A model generated the notes under the pieces. The model saw only the letters and a list, made by a program, of their open reading frames with translations, was not told where the DNA came from and searched no databases. A stretch of 64,000 bases of DNA from positions 1 through 64,000 of the forward strand of contig JAGBBP010000032.1 in the NCBI GenBank assembly GCA_017938405.1. The letters run 5' to 3'. Source of the DNA: Lachnospiraceae bacterium (GTDB lineage Bacteria > Bacillota > Clostridia > Lachnospirales > Lachnospiraceae). Below, piece by piece: positions 9,201-16,686 of this stretch. Within the stretch, counting starts at the first letter, position 1. Each line of letters opens with the position of its first letter. The position numbers were made by a program, and so were the translations under genes.

Positions 9201-9521
9201 ATGACATCCGCAGAATTACAAGAAATCGGGCTTAGAATCGCCCAGCGTAGAAAAGAACTGAATCTCACCCAGGAAAGAGTTGCAGACCTGATGGATGTAT
9301 CTGTCCAAATGGTATCCAACCTGGAACGGGGTGTGAAAGCCATAAAAATCGATAATCTGATTAAAATCAGTGAGATACTCGGAATCAGCACCGATTACAT
9401 CCTAACCGGGAAGCACACCTTAAACGACCATAATATTATGCTATTAAAGCTTACCAAGCTCTCCGAAGACGATTTCGATATGATAGATATGTTAACAGAG
9501 TACTGTTTAAGCAAACGATAA
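9201..9521 (+). CDS. XRE-family helix-turn-helix regulator
   Basis: A 106-residue DNA-binding protein. Residues 8-62 form a Cro/C1-type HTH (IGLRIAQRRKELNLTQERVADLMDVS, then MVSNLERG). The C-terminal tail of about 40 residues is acidic and may dimerise. The ATG follows a GGGAGGTG ribosome site, and a TATAAT -10 lies near 9164. It is divergent from the BspA lipoprotein genes, so it may repress them and itself; this is inference from position. A terminator follows the gene. Confidence 0.85.
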   Translation: MTSAELQEIGLRIAQRRKELNLTQERVADLMDVSVQMVSNLERGVKAIKIDNLIKISEILGISTDYILTGKHTLNDHNIMLLKLTKLSEDDFDMIDMLTEYCLSKR

Positions 9522-9527
9522 AAACCA

Positions 9528-9558
9528 AAAGCAGGGAGCAAATTCCCTGCTTTTTGAT
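9528..9558 (+). terminator. Intrinsic terminator of the XRE gene
   Basis: AAAAGCAGGGA / TCCCTGCTTTTT hairpin with T run directly after the XRE stop codon. Confidence 0.85.
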
Positions 9559-9760
9559 TCTACTTATCCTCTCATTTTGTACCCCACTTTTTACCCCGCA
9601 TAACTACGGTATTTCCGCCTTTTCGTTCACTCTTAATTTTCCGTTTTATTAACTTTTTGCGCAAGATTAACTCGCACTCTATTAGCCAATATCAAAACTT
9701 TTTTTATTTTTGGCTAATGCGCAACAGAATACAAATCAGCTTTTAATCTGTTTTATACTC

Positions 9761-9900
9761 CCTGAGGGGAGTCGGTCTCCGCTTCGCTACGGTCGGCCCA
9801 GAACCGACGGTCTTCGTTTCACTTCGGTCCGTGCAGAACCAAGGTCCACCGGACCTTGTGCACCCACTGGACGTCGTGGGCCCCTGCCGAAAGCCTGACC
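9761..9900. repeat. GC-rich hairpin array flanked by tmRNA 3'-end-like sequence
   Basis: Within the gene-free stretch 9559-9930. Two tandem 35-base units (9771-9805 and 9806-9840), each ending in CAGAACC and each able to fold, are followed by hairpins AAGGTCC/GGACCTT (9841-9857) and CCCAC/GTGGG (9863-9880). The array starts after CCTGAGGGGAGTCG (9761-9774), an exact copy of 9983-9996 in the tmRNA 3' end. It ends with CCCCTGCCGAAAGCC (9881-9895), which matches the next tmRNA block (9999-10014) with one base missing. The layout is a broken copy of the tmRNA T-arm holding about 105 inserted bases. The rest of 9559-9760 shows nothing I can name. Confidence 0.6.
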
Positions 9901-9930
9901 TCTCACACTTCTGAGTCCGAGACTCCCCAG

Positions 9931-9982
9931 TCCATAGAAAAAGAGGCCTGCGAGTAAACTCGCAAGCCTCTTTTTCTATGGA
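9931..9982 (-). terminator. Long-stem terminator of ssrA
   Basis: Arms of 25 bases (9931-9955 and 9958-9982) pair with a single mismatch around a minimal loop. On the minus strand they are followed by a short AT-poor region, but the stem itself contains the CTCTTTTTCTAT tract. The arm overlaps the discriminator end of tmRNA. Confidence 0.75.
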
Positions 9983-10322
9983 CCTGAGGGGAGTCGAACC
10001 CCTGTCCGAAAGCCCATCCACCACGGCATCTTCCATCATAGTTTGTCATTTGACATTCCCTCTACTCACCGCCGGCAAACAAGCTGAGAGCTTTAGTAGC
10101 TTCATAATACGCCTATACGCGCAAAGCTTTGCGTATATCGTTTCCTACAGAGTCGATGCCAGATTACTAATGTGTAGGTGCACTAGGTCTGACAACTGCA
10201 CTTAGGCAGCGTATGCTAAATTATCTTCAGCGTTTAATTTTAATTTCCGAGTTTTAACGTGGTCCCGGACCACGGATGGCTTCCATAGCTTCAAAACCCC
10301 CGTCGAAACCGGTACAAGCCCC
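9979..10322 (-). ncRNA. ssrA: Transfer-messenger RNA (tmRNA)
   Basis: Rescues stalled ribosomes by trans-translation with SmpB. The 5' end GGGGCTTGTACCGGTTTCGACGG (given here split for clarity: GGGGCTTGTACC then GGTTTCGACGG) and the 3' T-arm GGGGTTCGACTCCCC are the classical tRNA-like ends. The internal frame at 10231-10202 encodes the tag AEDNLAYAA then TAA, with GCT as resume codon; hydrophobic AYAA-type ends are standard degradation tags. CCA is not encoded. The acceptor stem keeps the G3-U identity pair but shows G4 opposite G and T7 opposite C. A consensus promoter lies upstream and a long terminator downstream. The precursor has a 5' hairpin (CGATTTGT/ACAAATCG) next to the expected RNase P site. 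Length is about 344 bases. Confidence 0.93.
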
Positions 10323-10375
10323 GGTAACGATTTGTGACATACGACAAATCGGTGTTTTAACGCTGTGTGTTGCTT

Positions 10376-10404
10376 ATCTTATCATATTCTTTTTCCCTTG
10401 TCAA
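10376..10404 (-). promoter_or_regulatory. Promoter of ssrA
   Basis: On the minus strand TTGACA (10404-10399), a 17-base spacer and TAAGAT (10381-10376), about 47 bases upstream of the mature 5' end. Confidence 0.8.
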
Positions 10405-10406
10405 CA

Positions 10407-11513
10407 CTAATTTCCCGGTAATTGTTTCCTCTTCCGGTTGGCGGTTACAACTGCCTTTACCAAGGCAAATAACATGTCTTTTGTTTTTTTATCCATTTCT
10501 TTAAAAGAGTGGATCAGTGCCGTCATATTCTTCAGACGATCCGTATTTAAATCTCCCAATGTTTTGGCATCGGTTGCTGTCAGCACCTCGTATACCCGGG
10601 CAAAAAAGGTCTCCAGTTCCTTCGGACTTAGGCTGTTGACCCATTCTTTGACCCCCTCCGCCATACGCTTGCTGCTTTGCTTTACGGCAGGGGTGGTAAT
10701 AAATTCCGCGCCCATGACTTCCCAGGAAGTGGCATCATGCTGTAAAAATCCGTTTTGACGGCTTTTTACCACGCGATAGTCTTCTTCATGTTCTAAAAGC
10801 ATCCCGACGATGGATGACTCCGGCACCCAGGTCTCCACCCGTTCCCGCATATCCTGATACCGTTCACTCTCAATAAAAGCTTTGTTAAATCCCGGTCCGT
10901 CGAAATTATACACCTTAAGAATGCTTCTGCGGAATATTTTTTTACATTGTACCGCCGAATATACCGCCAGATTTCCCCCTTTGGAATGTCCGCCGATATA
11001 GACCTTTTTGCCGCTGCCCAATAATACTTCTTCCAAATATTCCTTGGCATCCGTCTGGGCGGGAACCGGAGAAAGATAACACATGTTAAAGTCCTCCTTC
11101 CAGCCCACCAGCGTATCGTCCGTTCCGCCGAAGGAGATAAAGCTTTCCTTTTTCCCCAGCACAATCTCCAATGCCGAAAACTGTTCTTCCGCTGCCACAT
11201 CAATCCTGCTGACAAAATTCCGCAATACCAGGTCCCCAAACCGCTTCGTCCTTGCCATCTCCCGTAACAGGTTCCCTGCCGTCCGCACCGCAAAGGACAC
11301 ACACTTTTCAAACTCCGCTTCCGTGTGCAGCTCCCAATAACGCTTTTCTGTCCGGGCCAGCGTCCATTCCTTATTTCTTTGCGGTACATCCACAATCCCC
11401 GTCAGATTCAAATAGGACAAATGGGACAACAACAGCGCATCTATCACCGTAAGGGGCACCTGCTCAAAGGTAATATCTCCGCGCCAACTCAAATATTCCG
11501 ATAAACTTGCCAT
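10407..11513 (-). CDS. DUF2974 (Mbeg1-like) lipase-fold protein
   Basis: A soluble protein of about 368 residues of the alpha/beta-hydrolase lipase-3-like family DUF2974. The nucleophile elbow GGHSKGGNLAVYSA carries the GxSxG serine; an upstream ISFGGTDDTLVGWKEDF block matches the oxyanion part of the family. The frame opens 18 codons earlier, but the ATG at 11513 (MASLSEYLSW) has an AAGGAGG ribosome site and fits the family start. Substrate unknown; phospholipid or neutral lipid hydrolysis is the family expectation. It is the last gene of an operon with a phospholipase C-like protein and a MerR-methyltransferase fusion, which would fit lipid or membrane stress. Confidence 0.8.
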   Translation of the reverse strand: MASLSEYLSWRGDITFEQVPLTVIDALLLSHLSYLNLTGIVDVPQRNKEWTLARTEKRYWELHTEAEFEKCVSFAVRTAGNLLREMARTKRFGDLVLRNFVSRIDVAAEEQFSALEIVLGKKESFISFGGTDDTLVGWKEDFNMCYLSPVPAQTDAKEYLEEVLLGSGKKVYIGGHSKGGNLAVYSAVQCKKIFRRSILKVYNFDGPGFNKAFIESERYQDMRERVETWVPESSIVGMLLEHEEDYRVVKSRQNGFLQHDATSWEVMGAEFITTPAVKQSSKRMAEGVKEWVNSLSPKELETFFARVYEVLTATDAKTLGDLNTDRLKNMTALIHSFKEMDKKTKDMLFALVKAVVTANRKRKQLPGN

Positions 11514-11596
11514 GATGTCCCTCCTTATCTCTTGTTTCCGCTTCTTTATTCTATTCCGCTCCCACACGCAATTATTACTCCCGTCTGCTCCCTACC

Positions 11597-12262
11597 CTAT
11601 AACGTATCATATACCGGAACATAAAACCGTTCCGGTTCTACCATCGGTTCTCCCTTGCGTAAGGCTGTGATTGCCTTTACACACTCCTCTATGGCATGTT
11701 CGATGCATTGAATGGACGGCTCATATCGATATATGACCAACTCTTCCTTTTTCGCCGGCGGTTCTTCAAAAAAGTCCCCATATAAGGCCCCGATTACCCT
11801 GTCATAGAATTCCGGATGCAGACCGGAAAGCTCGATATTCCGGTCCTCCGTCAATTCATAGCGAAGGTTAAATTCCTCTTTCAACAGGTAATTCAGCCGG
11901 TGAAAATCCCCATAGCCTTCCTGATACATCCGGTTCCGATCCTCTTTTTCTTTCGCCTTGGAACGAATACAGGGTTCCATGGTATCATGAAACCATACCC
12001 CGTCCGTAATCAAATGGCACAGCACGCCCAGATACAAATCATCCGCTTCCATCTTTTCCCGATAGTTCTCTGTATAGCGTTTCCAGTTCATCCCTTTTTT
12101 ATTCCCTGCCACATCGGAATAATGGGTAATATGCTTGGATTTATCTTCCCTTGTGGACATATCCGGGCAAAGAGATCCTATTTTAAACCGGTTCATATCC
12201 CGTATCGGCACTTGCTCCGCCACACGTTCCGCCACCAAATAGTGAATCATTCTGGAAGGCAT
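11597..12262 (-). CDS. Zinc-dependent phospholipase C-like protein
   Basis: A 221-residue soluble protein starting MPSRMIHYLVAERVAE. The pattern of an N-terminal HY, the block IGSLCPDMSTREDKSKHITHYSD and the later CHLITDGVWFHDTM with spaced His and Asp residues resembles the all-helical zinc phospholipase C/S1-P1 nuclease fold, and many Lachnospiraceae proteins of this length are named so. Catalysis is not proved. The ATG overlaps the end of the MerR-methyltransferase gene by 16 bases, so translation is probably coupled, and the lipase-like gene follows 83 bases later. No signal peptide, so it acts in the cytosol or needs a partner for export. Confidence 0.65.
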   Translation of the reverse strand: MPSRMIHYLVAERVAEQVPIRDMNRFKIGSLCPDMSTREDKSKHITHYSDVAGNKKGMNWKRYTENYREKMEADDLYLGVLCHLITDGVWFHDTMEPCIRSKAKEKEDRNRMYQEGYGDFHRLNYLLKEEFNLRYELTEDRNIELSGLHPEFYDRVIGALYGDFFEEPPAKKEELVIYRYEPSIQCIEHAIEECVKAITALRKGEPMVEPERFYVPVYDTL

Positions 12263-13437
12263 CTTTCCACCTCCCTCTTACAACGGTACAGATATGTATC
12301 TCTCACAAAGGTATAACCACCCTCCGGATTCCGCATATTCCGCAAGTATTCCAAAAACTCCGTTCTTCGTTCTTCCAGTTCCGCTTCCACAGGTTTTCCA
12401 ATCTGCAATATATAATCCATGTAATCTTCCGCTGTTTCAAACTGTAAGGTCGTTACATAGGAATATCGCTCCACCGTTTCGAACACTTCACGCAATTCCT
12501 TCTCGTACTGCGTAATCGTAGACACATATTTTTTCTTTCCGGCTTCCAACGGCGCAATGTCATCTAAAAAACCCTGTAACAATGTCCACAGATTTTCGGT
12601 CAAAAGCAAACCGCCCCAGGTACAAATAAAGGTGCCGTCCTCCGTCAGACTGTCCCGAAATTTTCCGTACAATGCTACTCTGTCTTGAATAAAGGATGCC
12701 ACATGGTTAAAGAAAATGCAATGAAATTTCTCTGAAGATTTTCTTAATTCCAAGTCTTCCCAGACAAAGGATATCTGCCCCTTTTCCAATTCCTTTTCCT
12801 CTTCTTTTTCCTTTACATAGGCGCAAAATCCGTCCGCATGGGTATTATGTTTGTCCACACAGGTCACCTGAAGTTCCGCCGGTAACCGGTGCAGATTATA
12901 CCGCCACAAATTACCGTACCCTGCTCCCGCGTCCAATACCCGCATGCCTGCCGTCAGTTTCGCCCGGTCGAAAATAAACTCGGACCACCCCCGGGGTTCA
13001 TCGGAATGCCGCCCCATACGCATGACTAATTCGTCTGCCTTCCGGTTCTTTACAATGTGCCCAAGGGCATGTAAAAAACCGTCCGCGTCTTCGCTGTTTT
13101 CGTCACATTCCGCCACCGCCCGATCCACACAGGCAATGACAGAGTTTAATTGCTCTCTCTTTTTCTCCAGTAAATGCTTTTGGGTAAGTAACAGCTCCTT
13201 CCGCCCGTTTTCCCGGTTCTTTGCCAAAAAACGTTCAATCTGCTCCAACGATAATCCCAAATACTTCATCAGCTGAATTTGTTCTAACTTTCGCACCGCT
13301 TCTTCCGTATAAATCCGATAACTGTTTTCTTTGTTTCGCTCCGGCAAAAGCAAGCCTTTCCGTTCGTACACCCGCAAGGTCTTCGTAGACACGCCGGCCA
13401 CCTCCGCCAATTCTCCGATGGTATAGATTTTATTCAT
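12247..13437 (-). CDS. MerR-family regulator fused to a SAM-dependent methyltransferase
   Basis: A 396-residue two-domain protein. Residues 1-70 are a MerR winged HTH (YTIGELAEVAGVSTKTLRVYERKGLL), followed by a coiled-coil dimer helix to about residue 110. From about 150 there is a class I methyltransferase with motif I VLDAGAGYGNL and acidic motif II TCVDKH. The effector half of MerR proteins is normally a ligand-binding domain; here it is an enzyme, so the protein may sense S-adenosylmethionine or a methyl acceptor. It is the first gene of the operon. Its own promoter has the 19-base spacer and palindrome that MerR activators twist, so autoregulation is very likely. MerR-methyltransferase fusions are known in Firmicutes, but their substrates are not. 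Confidence 0.85.
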   Translation of the reverse strand: MNKIYTIGELAEVAGVSTKTLRVYERKGLLLPERNKENSYRIYTEEAVRKLEQIQLMKYLGLSLEQIERFLAKNRENGRKELLLTQKHLLEKKREQLNSVIACVDRAVAECDENSEDADGFLHALGHIVKNRKADELVMRMGRHSDEPRGWSEFIFDRAKLTAGMRVLDAGAGYGNLWRYNLHRLPAELQVTCVDKHNTHADGFCAYVKEKEEEKELEKGQISFVWEDLELRKSSEKFHCIFFNHVASFIQDRVALYGKFRDSLTEDGTFICTWGGLLLTENLWTLLQGFLDDIAPLEAGKKKYVSTITQYEKELREVFETVERYSYVTTLQFETAEDYMDYILQIGKPVEAELEERRTEFLEYLRNMRNPEGGYTFVRDTYLYRCKREVERCLPE

Positions 13438-13489
13438 ATTGCCCTCTCTTTGTATAGATTCCCGGGTTGTATTGATATATCATAGGTTC

Positions 13490-13520
13490 ATTATAAACCT
13501 TACCCTTAGGGTAAGGTCAA
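13490..13520 (-). promoter_or_regulatory. MerR-type promoter with operator in a 19-base spacer
   Basis: On the minus strand TTGACC (13520-13515), a 19-base spacer holding the palindrome CCTTACCCTAAGGGTAAGG, and TATAAT (13495-13490). A 19-base spacer with a central dyad is the signature of promoters activated by MerR-family DNA distortion. Confidence 0.88.
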
Positions 13521-13530
13521 GCATTTTATA

Positions 13531-13568
13531 AAAAAGGCTATATCGTTTCTTCCGAAACGATACAGCCC
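13531..13568 (-). terminator. Intrinsic terminator
   Basis: Hairpin ATCGTTTC/GAAACGAT extended by GGCT/AGCC, with CCTTTTTTATA after it on the minus strand. It ends the unit of pyrE and the 51-residue gene. Confidence 0.85.
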
Positions 13569-13590
13569 TTCGAACTTACTTTTTTTCTGT

Positions 13591-13746
13591 TTAGAACATT
13601 ACTTCCGACTTTCTCTTTAACAATCTGGCAGCGTTTGTAATCAAAGCCGCTCCGGAAAGTGCACCTACAATAATTGCTACAATACCGAGAACCAGACTCC
13701 AAATTCCAACGGAAGACATGGTCTTATAAATCTTTTCGTCCTGCAT
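13591..13746 (-). CDS. Small single-pass membrane protein (51 residues)
   Basis: Start MQDEKIYKTM, then one hydrophobic segment of about 20 residues (near residues 13-36, Gly/Ala/Ile/Val rich), then a basic tail RLLKRKSEVMF. The ATG has a textbook AGGAGG ribosome site at 7-8 bases. It lies 72 bases downstream of pyrE in the same direction and a terminator follows, so it is probably the last gene of a pyrE transcript. The short acidic N-terminus and the basic C-terminus suggest an N-out, C-in topology. No family recognised. Confidence 0.75.
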   Translation of the reverse strand: MQDEKIYKTMSSVGIWSLVLGIVAIIVGALSGAALITNAARLLKRKSEVMF

Positions 13747-13818
13747 AAGTTACCTCCTGACTTTTTTAAACGGAACGAAGCGGGCCTCTGCCCTATTCGC
13801 CCAACCCACAATTTCTTC

Positions 13819-14493
13819 TTACTTTGCGCCGTACTGCTCGTAATACGCATCGATAGCTGCCTTTAAGGTATCGTCGATGATAACCTCTCCCTTGTACGGC
13901 TTGTTGTATAAATGCTCCGTAACCTCTGCCATATTTACGATAGCTGCGGTCGGGAAACCGTACAATTCAGCCACCTCATCCAGCGCACACTTCTCGCCCT
14001 GACCACGCTCCATACGATTGAGGGAAACGATTAAGCCCTTAATCTCTACTTTTGCCTGTGCGCAAACAATCGGCACCGTCTCTTCCATGGACTTACCGGA
14101 GGTGGTTACGTCTTCAATCATAATCACACGGTCGCCGTCCTGAAGCTTATATCCGAGGAGAATGCCCACATCACCGTGGTCCTTTACTTCCTTACGGTTA
14201 CAGCAATACTTTACATCCTTCCCGTAAAGCTCGCTGTATGCCATTGCGGTAGCCACCGCAAGCGGAATGCCCTTGTAAGCCGGTCCGAACAGCACATCGA
14301 AATCATCACCGTAGGTATCGTGAATTGCCTTTGCGTAATACTCACCCAGCTTACGGAGCTGGCTGCCGGTTACATAGGCACCCGCATTCATAAAAAACGG
14401 AGACTTTCTGCCGCTCTTTAAGGTGAAATCACCGAACTTTAATACCTTACTGTCTACCATAAACTCGATAAATTCCTGCTTGTACTGTTCCAT
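13819..14493 (-). CDS. pyrE: Orotate phosphoribosyltransferase
   Basis: Converts orotate and PRPP to orotidine 5'-phosphate in de novo pyrimidine synthesis, in the cytosol. The PRPP-binding motif VIMIEDVTTSGKS is intact near residues 122-134, the flexible-loop basic block NRKEVKDHGD precedes it, and the substrate segment FTLKSGRKSPFFMNAG lies near the N-terminus. The length of 224 residues is normal. The ATG follows AGGAGG. It is separate from pyrD and pyrK, which lie about 11 kb away in the same window. The neighbouring upstream side is the AT-rich TIR island. Confidence 0.95.
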   Translation of the reverse strand: MEQYKQEFIEFMVDSKVLKFGDFTLKSGRKSPFFMNAGAYVTGSQLRKLGEYYAKAIHDTYGDDFDVLFGPAYKGIPLAVATAMAYSELYGKDVKYCCNRKEVKDHGDVGILLGYKLQDGDRVIMIEDVTTSGKSMEETVPIVCAQAKVEIKGLIVSLNRMERGQGEKCALDEVAELYGFPTAAIVNMAEVTEHLYNKPYKGEVIIDDTLKAAIDAYYEQYGAK

Positions 14494-14649
14494 GTCATGT
14501 CCTCCTGTGTCTTACAATCTTTCTTTTGCTTGCTTCATTTTACCACAAGCGTGAGGGAAATTCAAGGTGGAGTTGGAGGGAATCTATTACATGTTTTATC
14601 TATGAGTTACTATAAATCTCAATAAAATATCATTCAAACAAGCAAAAAA

Positions 14650-15258
14650 TCAATCGAATACTCTGCCACATGCATCGCATATAAATCTACTAGTACAAAT
14701 CTTTTTCTCTTTTCTAATCACCTTCTCCTTTTGATTAAACACCGTAAATGGCTTAAAAGGATTTAAATTTATGGAAGTCTGCCCTTTTGTCTTCTTGGGA
14801 ATTATTACCTTTTCCTCAACGAACGCTCTAACTCTCTTACTATTACAAGAAGGACATTTTCTACTGGCAAAATCCGTCTCCTCTTTTGCATATACCACTT
14901 CGTACTCTGACATTGTATACTTATGTCCACACTTAATGCATGTGAATTTCCCAGGCTCATTCCGAAAATCACATTCTGGGCATATTGTATAAAGTCCCTT
15001 TGCCTCTACGAGTACATTTTCATTTTGTTGTTCCACCGCACCGACTCTCTCTTGTAATAACTTCATTCCACAATTATTACAATACCCGTCATCATCTATA
15101 TCCACAGAACCACAATATTCACAAGTTCTTGTCGCATAATCAGATGCTTTTTCATTGTATTCTTCAAGATACTCTTTCACAGGAAATCCGCAGCCAACAC
15201 ATATTGCTGCTTTGTCAGAAATTTCTTTCCCACATTCCGGACAAATAATCAGTGCCAT
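14650..15258 (-). CDS. Zinc-ribbon protein with four Cys4 knuckles
   Basis: A 202-residue soluble protein with four CxxC...CxxC zinc ribbons: residues 6-23, about 47-63, about 94-110, and a split pair at about 135-138 and 194-197. No membrane segment, catalytic motif or signal peptide. Such ribbons bind nucleic acid or act as protein docking modules. The ATG follows AGGAGGAG. The sequence is clearly richer in A and T than the genes either side of the island. It sits 149 bases downstream of a TIR-domain gene and shares its direction. Function unknown; a sensor or adaptor for the TIR protein is possible but unproved. Confidence 0.75.
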   Translation of the reverse strand: MALIICPECGKEISDKAAICVGCGFPVKEYLEEYNEKASDYATRTCEYCGSVDIDDDGYCNNCGMKLLQERVGAVEQQNENVLVEAKGLYTICPECDFRNEPGKFTCIKCGHKYTMSEYEVVYAKEETDFASRKCPSCNSKRVRAFVEEKVIIPKKTKGQTSINLNPFKPFTVFNQKEKVIRKEKKICTSRFICDACGRVFD

Positions 15259-15407
15259 ATTCTCCTCCTAAAAATTTATTAAACTCATCCTAATGCATCA
15301 ACAATAGCTCTTCTCTTAAGAATTCTTTATTGTCACATATTATGTCTTTCTACTTATACTACTATTAATGCATTGAAACACACATACATAATAAACATTA
15401 AAACTCA

Positions 15408-16313
15408 CTAGTCAACTAAATACTCTTCAAAATCATGCGAAACATCAATTTTAAATTCTTCTTTAATTTGATCCGAAAAAATATATCCACTATATGTAAC
15501 CTCAAATATATTTCCCGATATCTTTTTAATATACCCTTGACTTACTAATTCTGATATAGCCACAGTCCACCTAGCTACATCTCTCGGATTCTTCCTTTTT
15601 GTAAATTCAATCTTATCTACAGAAATTACGCTTCCCTCAAATGATGAACTTACCAATATTTGTTTCATCGAACTTTCCGCCGCATACACTAGCATAACAC
15701 AAGAATCCACATTAATGGTCTTTCTCTCCGTTTTTGTCGCTTTATCATCTAACACAATATTTTCTGTGGGACACTCCGTTTCTGCATTTATCTTACTAGT
15801 CTCAGCTTCTATTTTCGAAATAAATTCACTACGCTTTCTATTCCATATAGCCTCTGTCATTTGTTGCAAGCCAAATTCTCTTATAAGTTTTTCTTTCAAC
15901 TCTCCTAATCTAAAATACAAAGTATCCTTATCACTATCGTCAAGTTTTATAGATATCTGCGTAGGATCTATGCATCCGACAATATCGCAAAATTCAAAAT
16001 CGGGTAATAAGATTCCACTCCATTTATGTTTTAGAGCCCATGCTGCACCCATTTCATTTAGACAAGCCGCACTTTTATAGTAATTTTTTGAAAGCATAAA
16101 CATTACATGTAAATCACAATTTTGAAATTTGTCTACCAACCATTCATATACTCTTCCATCAAGAGGAATACAATATGGTGGTATTGAGGAACAAATTATT
16201 TCTTCTTCATTTAATCCTAAATCTTCTAACAACTCTACAAAAGGCTTAACATAACATTTATCTGTTGTTGCATGACTAATAAAAACCATTTTCTTTCTCT
16301 CAGTCTTCGGCAT
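15408..16313 (-). CDS. TIR-domain protein, putative NAD-hydrolysing effector
   Basis: A 301-residue protein. The TIR domain covers about residues 8-150: MVFISHATTDK (strand A and box 1), a BB-loop region CSSIPPYCIPLDG, and the helix SAACLNEMGAAWALKH whose Glu at 87 sits where TIR NAD hydrolases have their catalytic Glu. A linker with conserved acidic and basic residues follows, then a C-terminal part (about 210-301) that looks like a winged helix (VARWTVAISELVSQGYIKKISGN). Bacterial TIR proteins of this sort degrade or cyclise NAD in anti-phage systems. ATG after GAGGAGG. AT-rich island; an 85-residue unknown gene lies 51 bases upstream and is a candidate partner. Confidence 0.83.
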   Translation of the reverse strand: MPKTERKKMVFISHATTDKCYVKPFVELLEDLGLNEEEIICSSIPPYCIPLDGRVYEWLVDKFQNCDLHVMFMLSKNYYKSAACLNEMGAAWALKHKWSGILLPDFEFCDIVGCIDPTQISIKLDDSDKDTLYFRLGELKEKLIREFGLQQMTEAIWNRKRSEFISKIEAETSKINAETECPTENIVLDDKATKTERKTINVDSCVMLVYAAESSMKQILVSSSFEGSVISVDKIEFTKRKNPRDVARWTVAISELVSQGYIKKISGNIFEVTYSGYIFSDQIKEEFKIDVSHDFEEYLVD

Positions 16314-16364
16314 ACCAACAGCCTCCTCTATATAATAATCGTCAATATTGTCAGAAATCGCTTT

Positions 16365-16622
16365 TTATGCTCCTACTAACTCGTCGAAATGTCTCCGATC
16401 TGAATATCCATCAAATTTATCGAGAATCGACACTGTCTTCTTAATGAACTTGTCTTTATTAATCTTCTCTAATTCTAAATATACCGCCTGTTTCCACGTC
16501 AGAAATTCAGGAACATCATATAAAACAAAATCAGACTCAAAAAAAACTCTAACATACACTTCATGCGCCATTGAACGTATATATTCAATTTCATTTACTA
16601 GTTTCACAAATCTTTCCCTCAT
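16365..16622 (-). CDS. Small protein of unknown function next to the TIR gene
   Basis: An 85-residue charged protein rich in Phe, Tyr, Glu and Lys, predicted mostly helical, with no signal peptide and no motif I recognise. The frame opens 15 codons earlier, but the ATG at 16622 (MRERFVKLVNEIEYIRSM) has an AAAGGAGG ribosome site. The same GGAGGCTGTT block precedes the TIR gene, so the two leaders are related. It lies between the TIR gene (51 bases away) and the zinc-ribbon membrane protein (64 bases away), all in one direction. It may be an immunity, sensor or regulator partner of the TIR protein; that rests on position alone. Confidence 0.6.
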   Translation of the reverse strand: MRERFVKLVNEIEYIRSMAHEVYVRVFFESDFVLYDVPEFLTWKQAVYLELEKINKDKFIKKTVSILDKFDGYSDRRHFDELVGA

Positions 16623-16686
16623 AAAAACAGCCTCCTTTCCATAATCTTCATGGTTTTCTGTTTTCAAACCTTCCCTTGTTCACAAA

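Noticed and set aside
9743..10039. 98-codon frame on the minus strand
   Set aside because: It covers the tmRNA 3' end, its terminator and the hairpin array, with no ribosome site.
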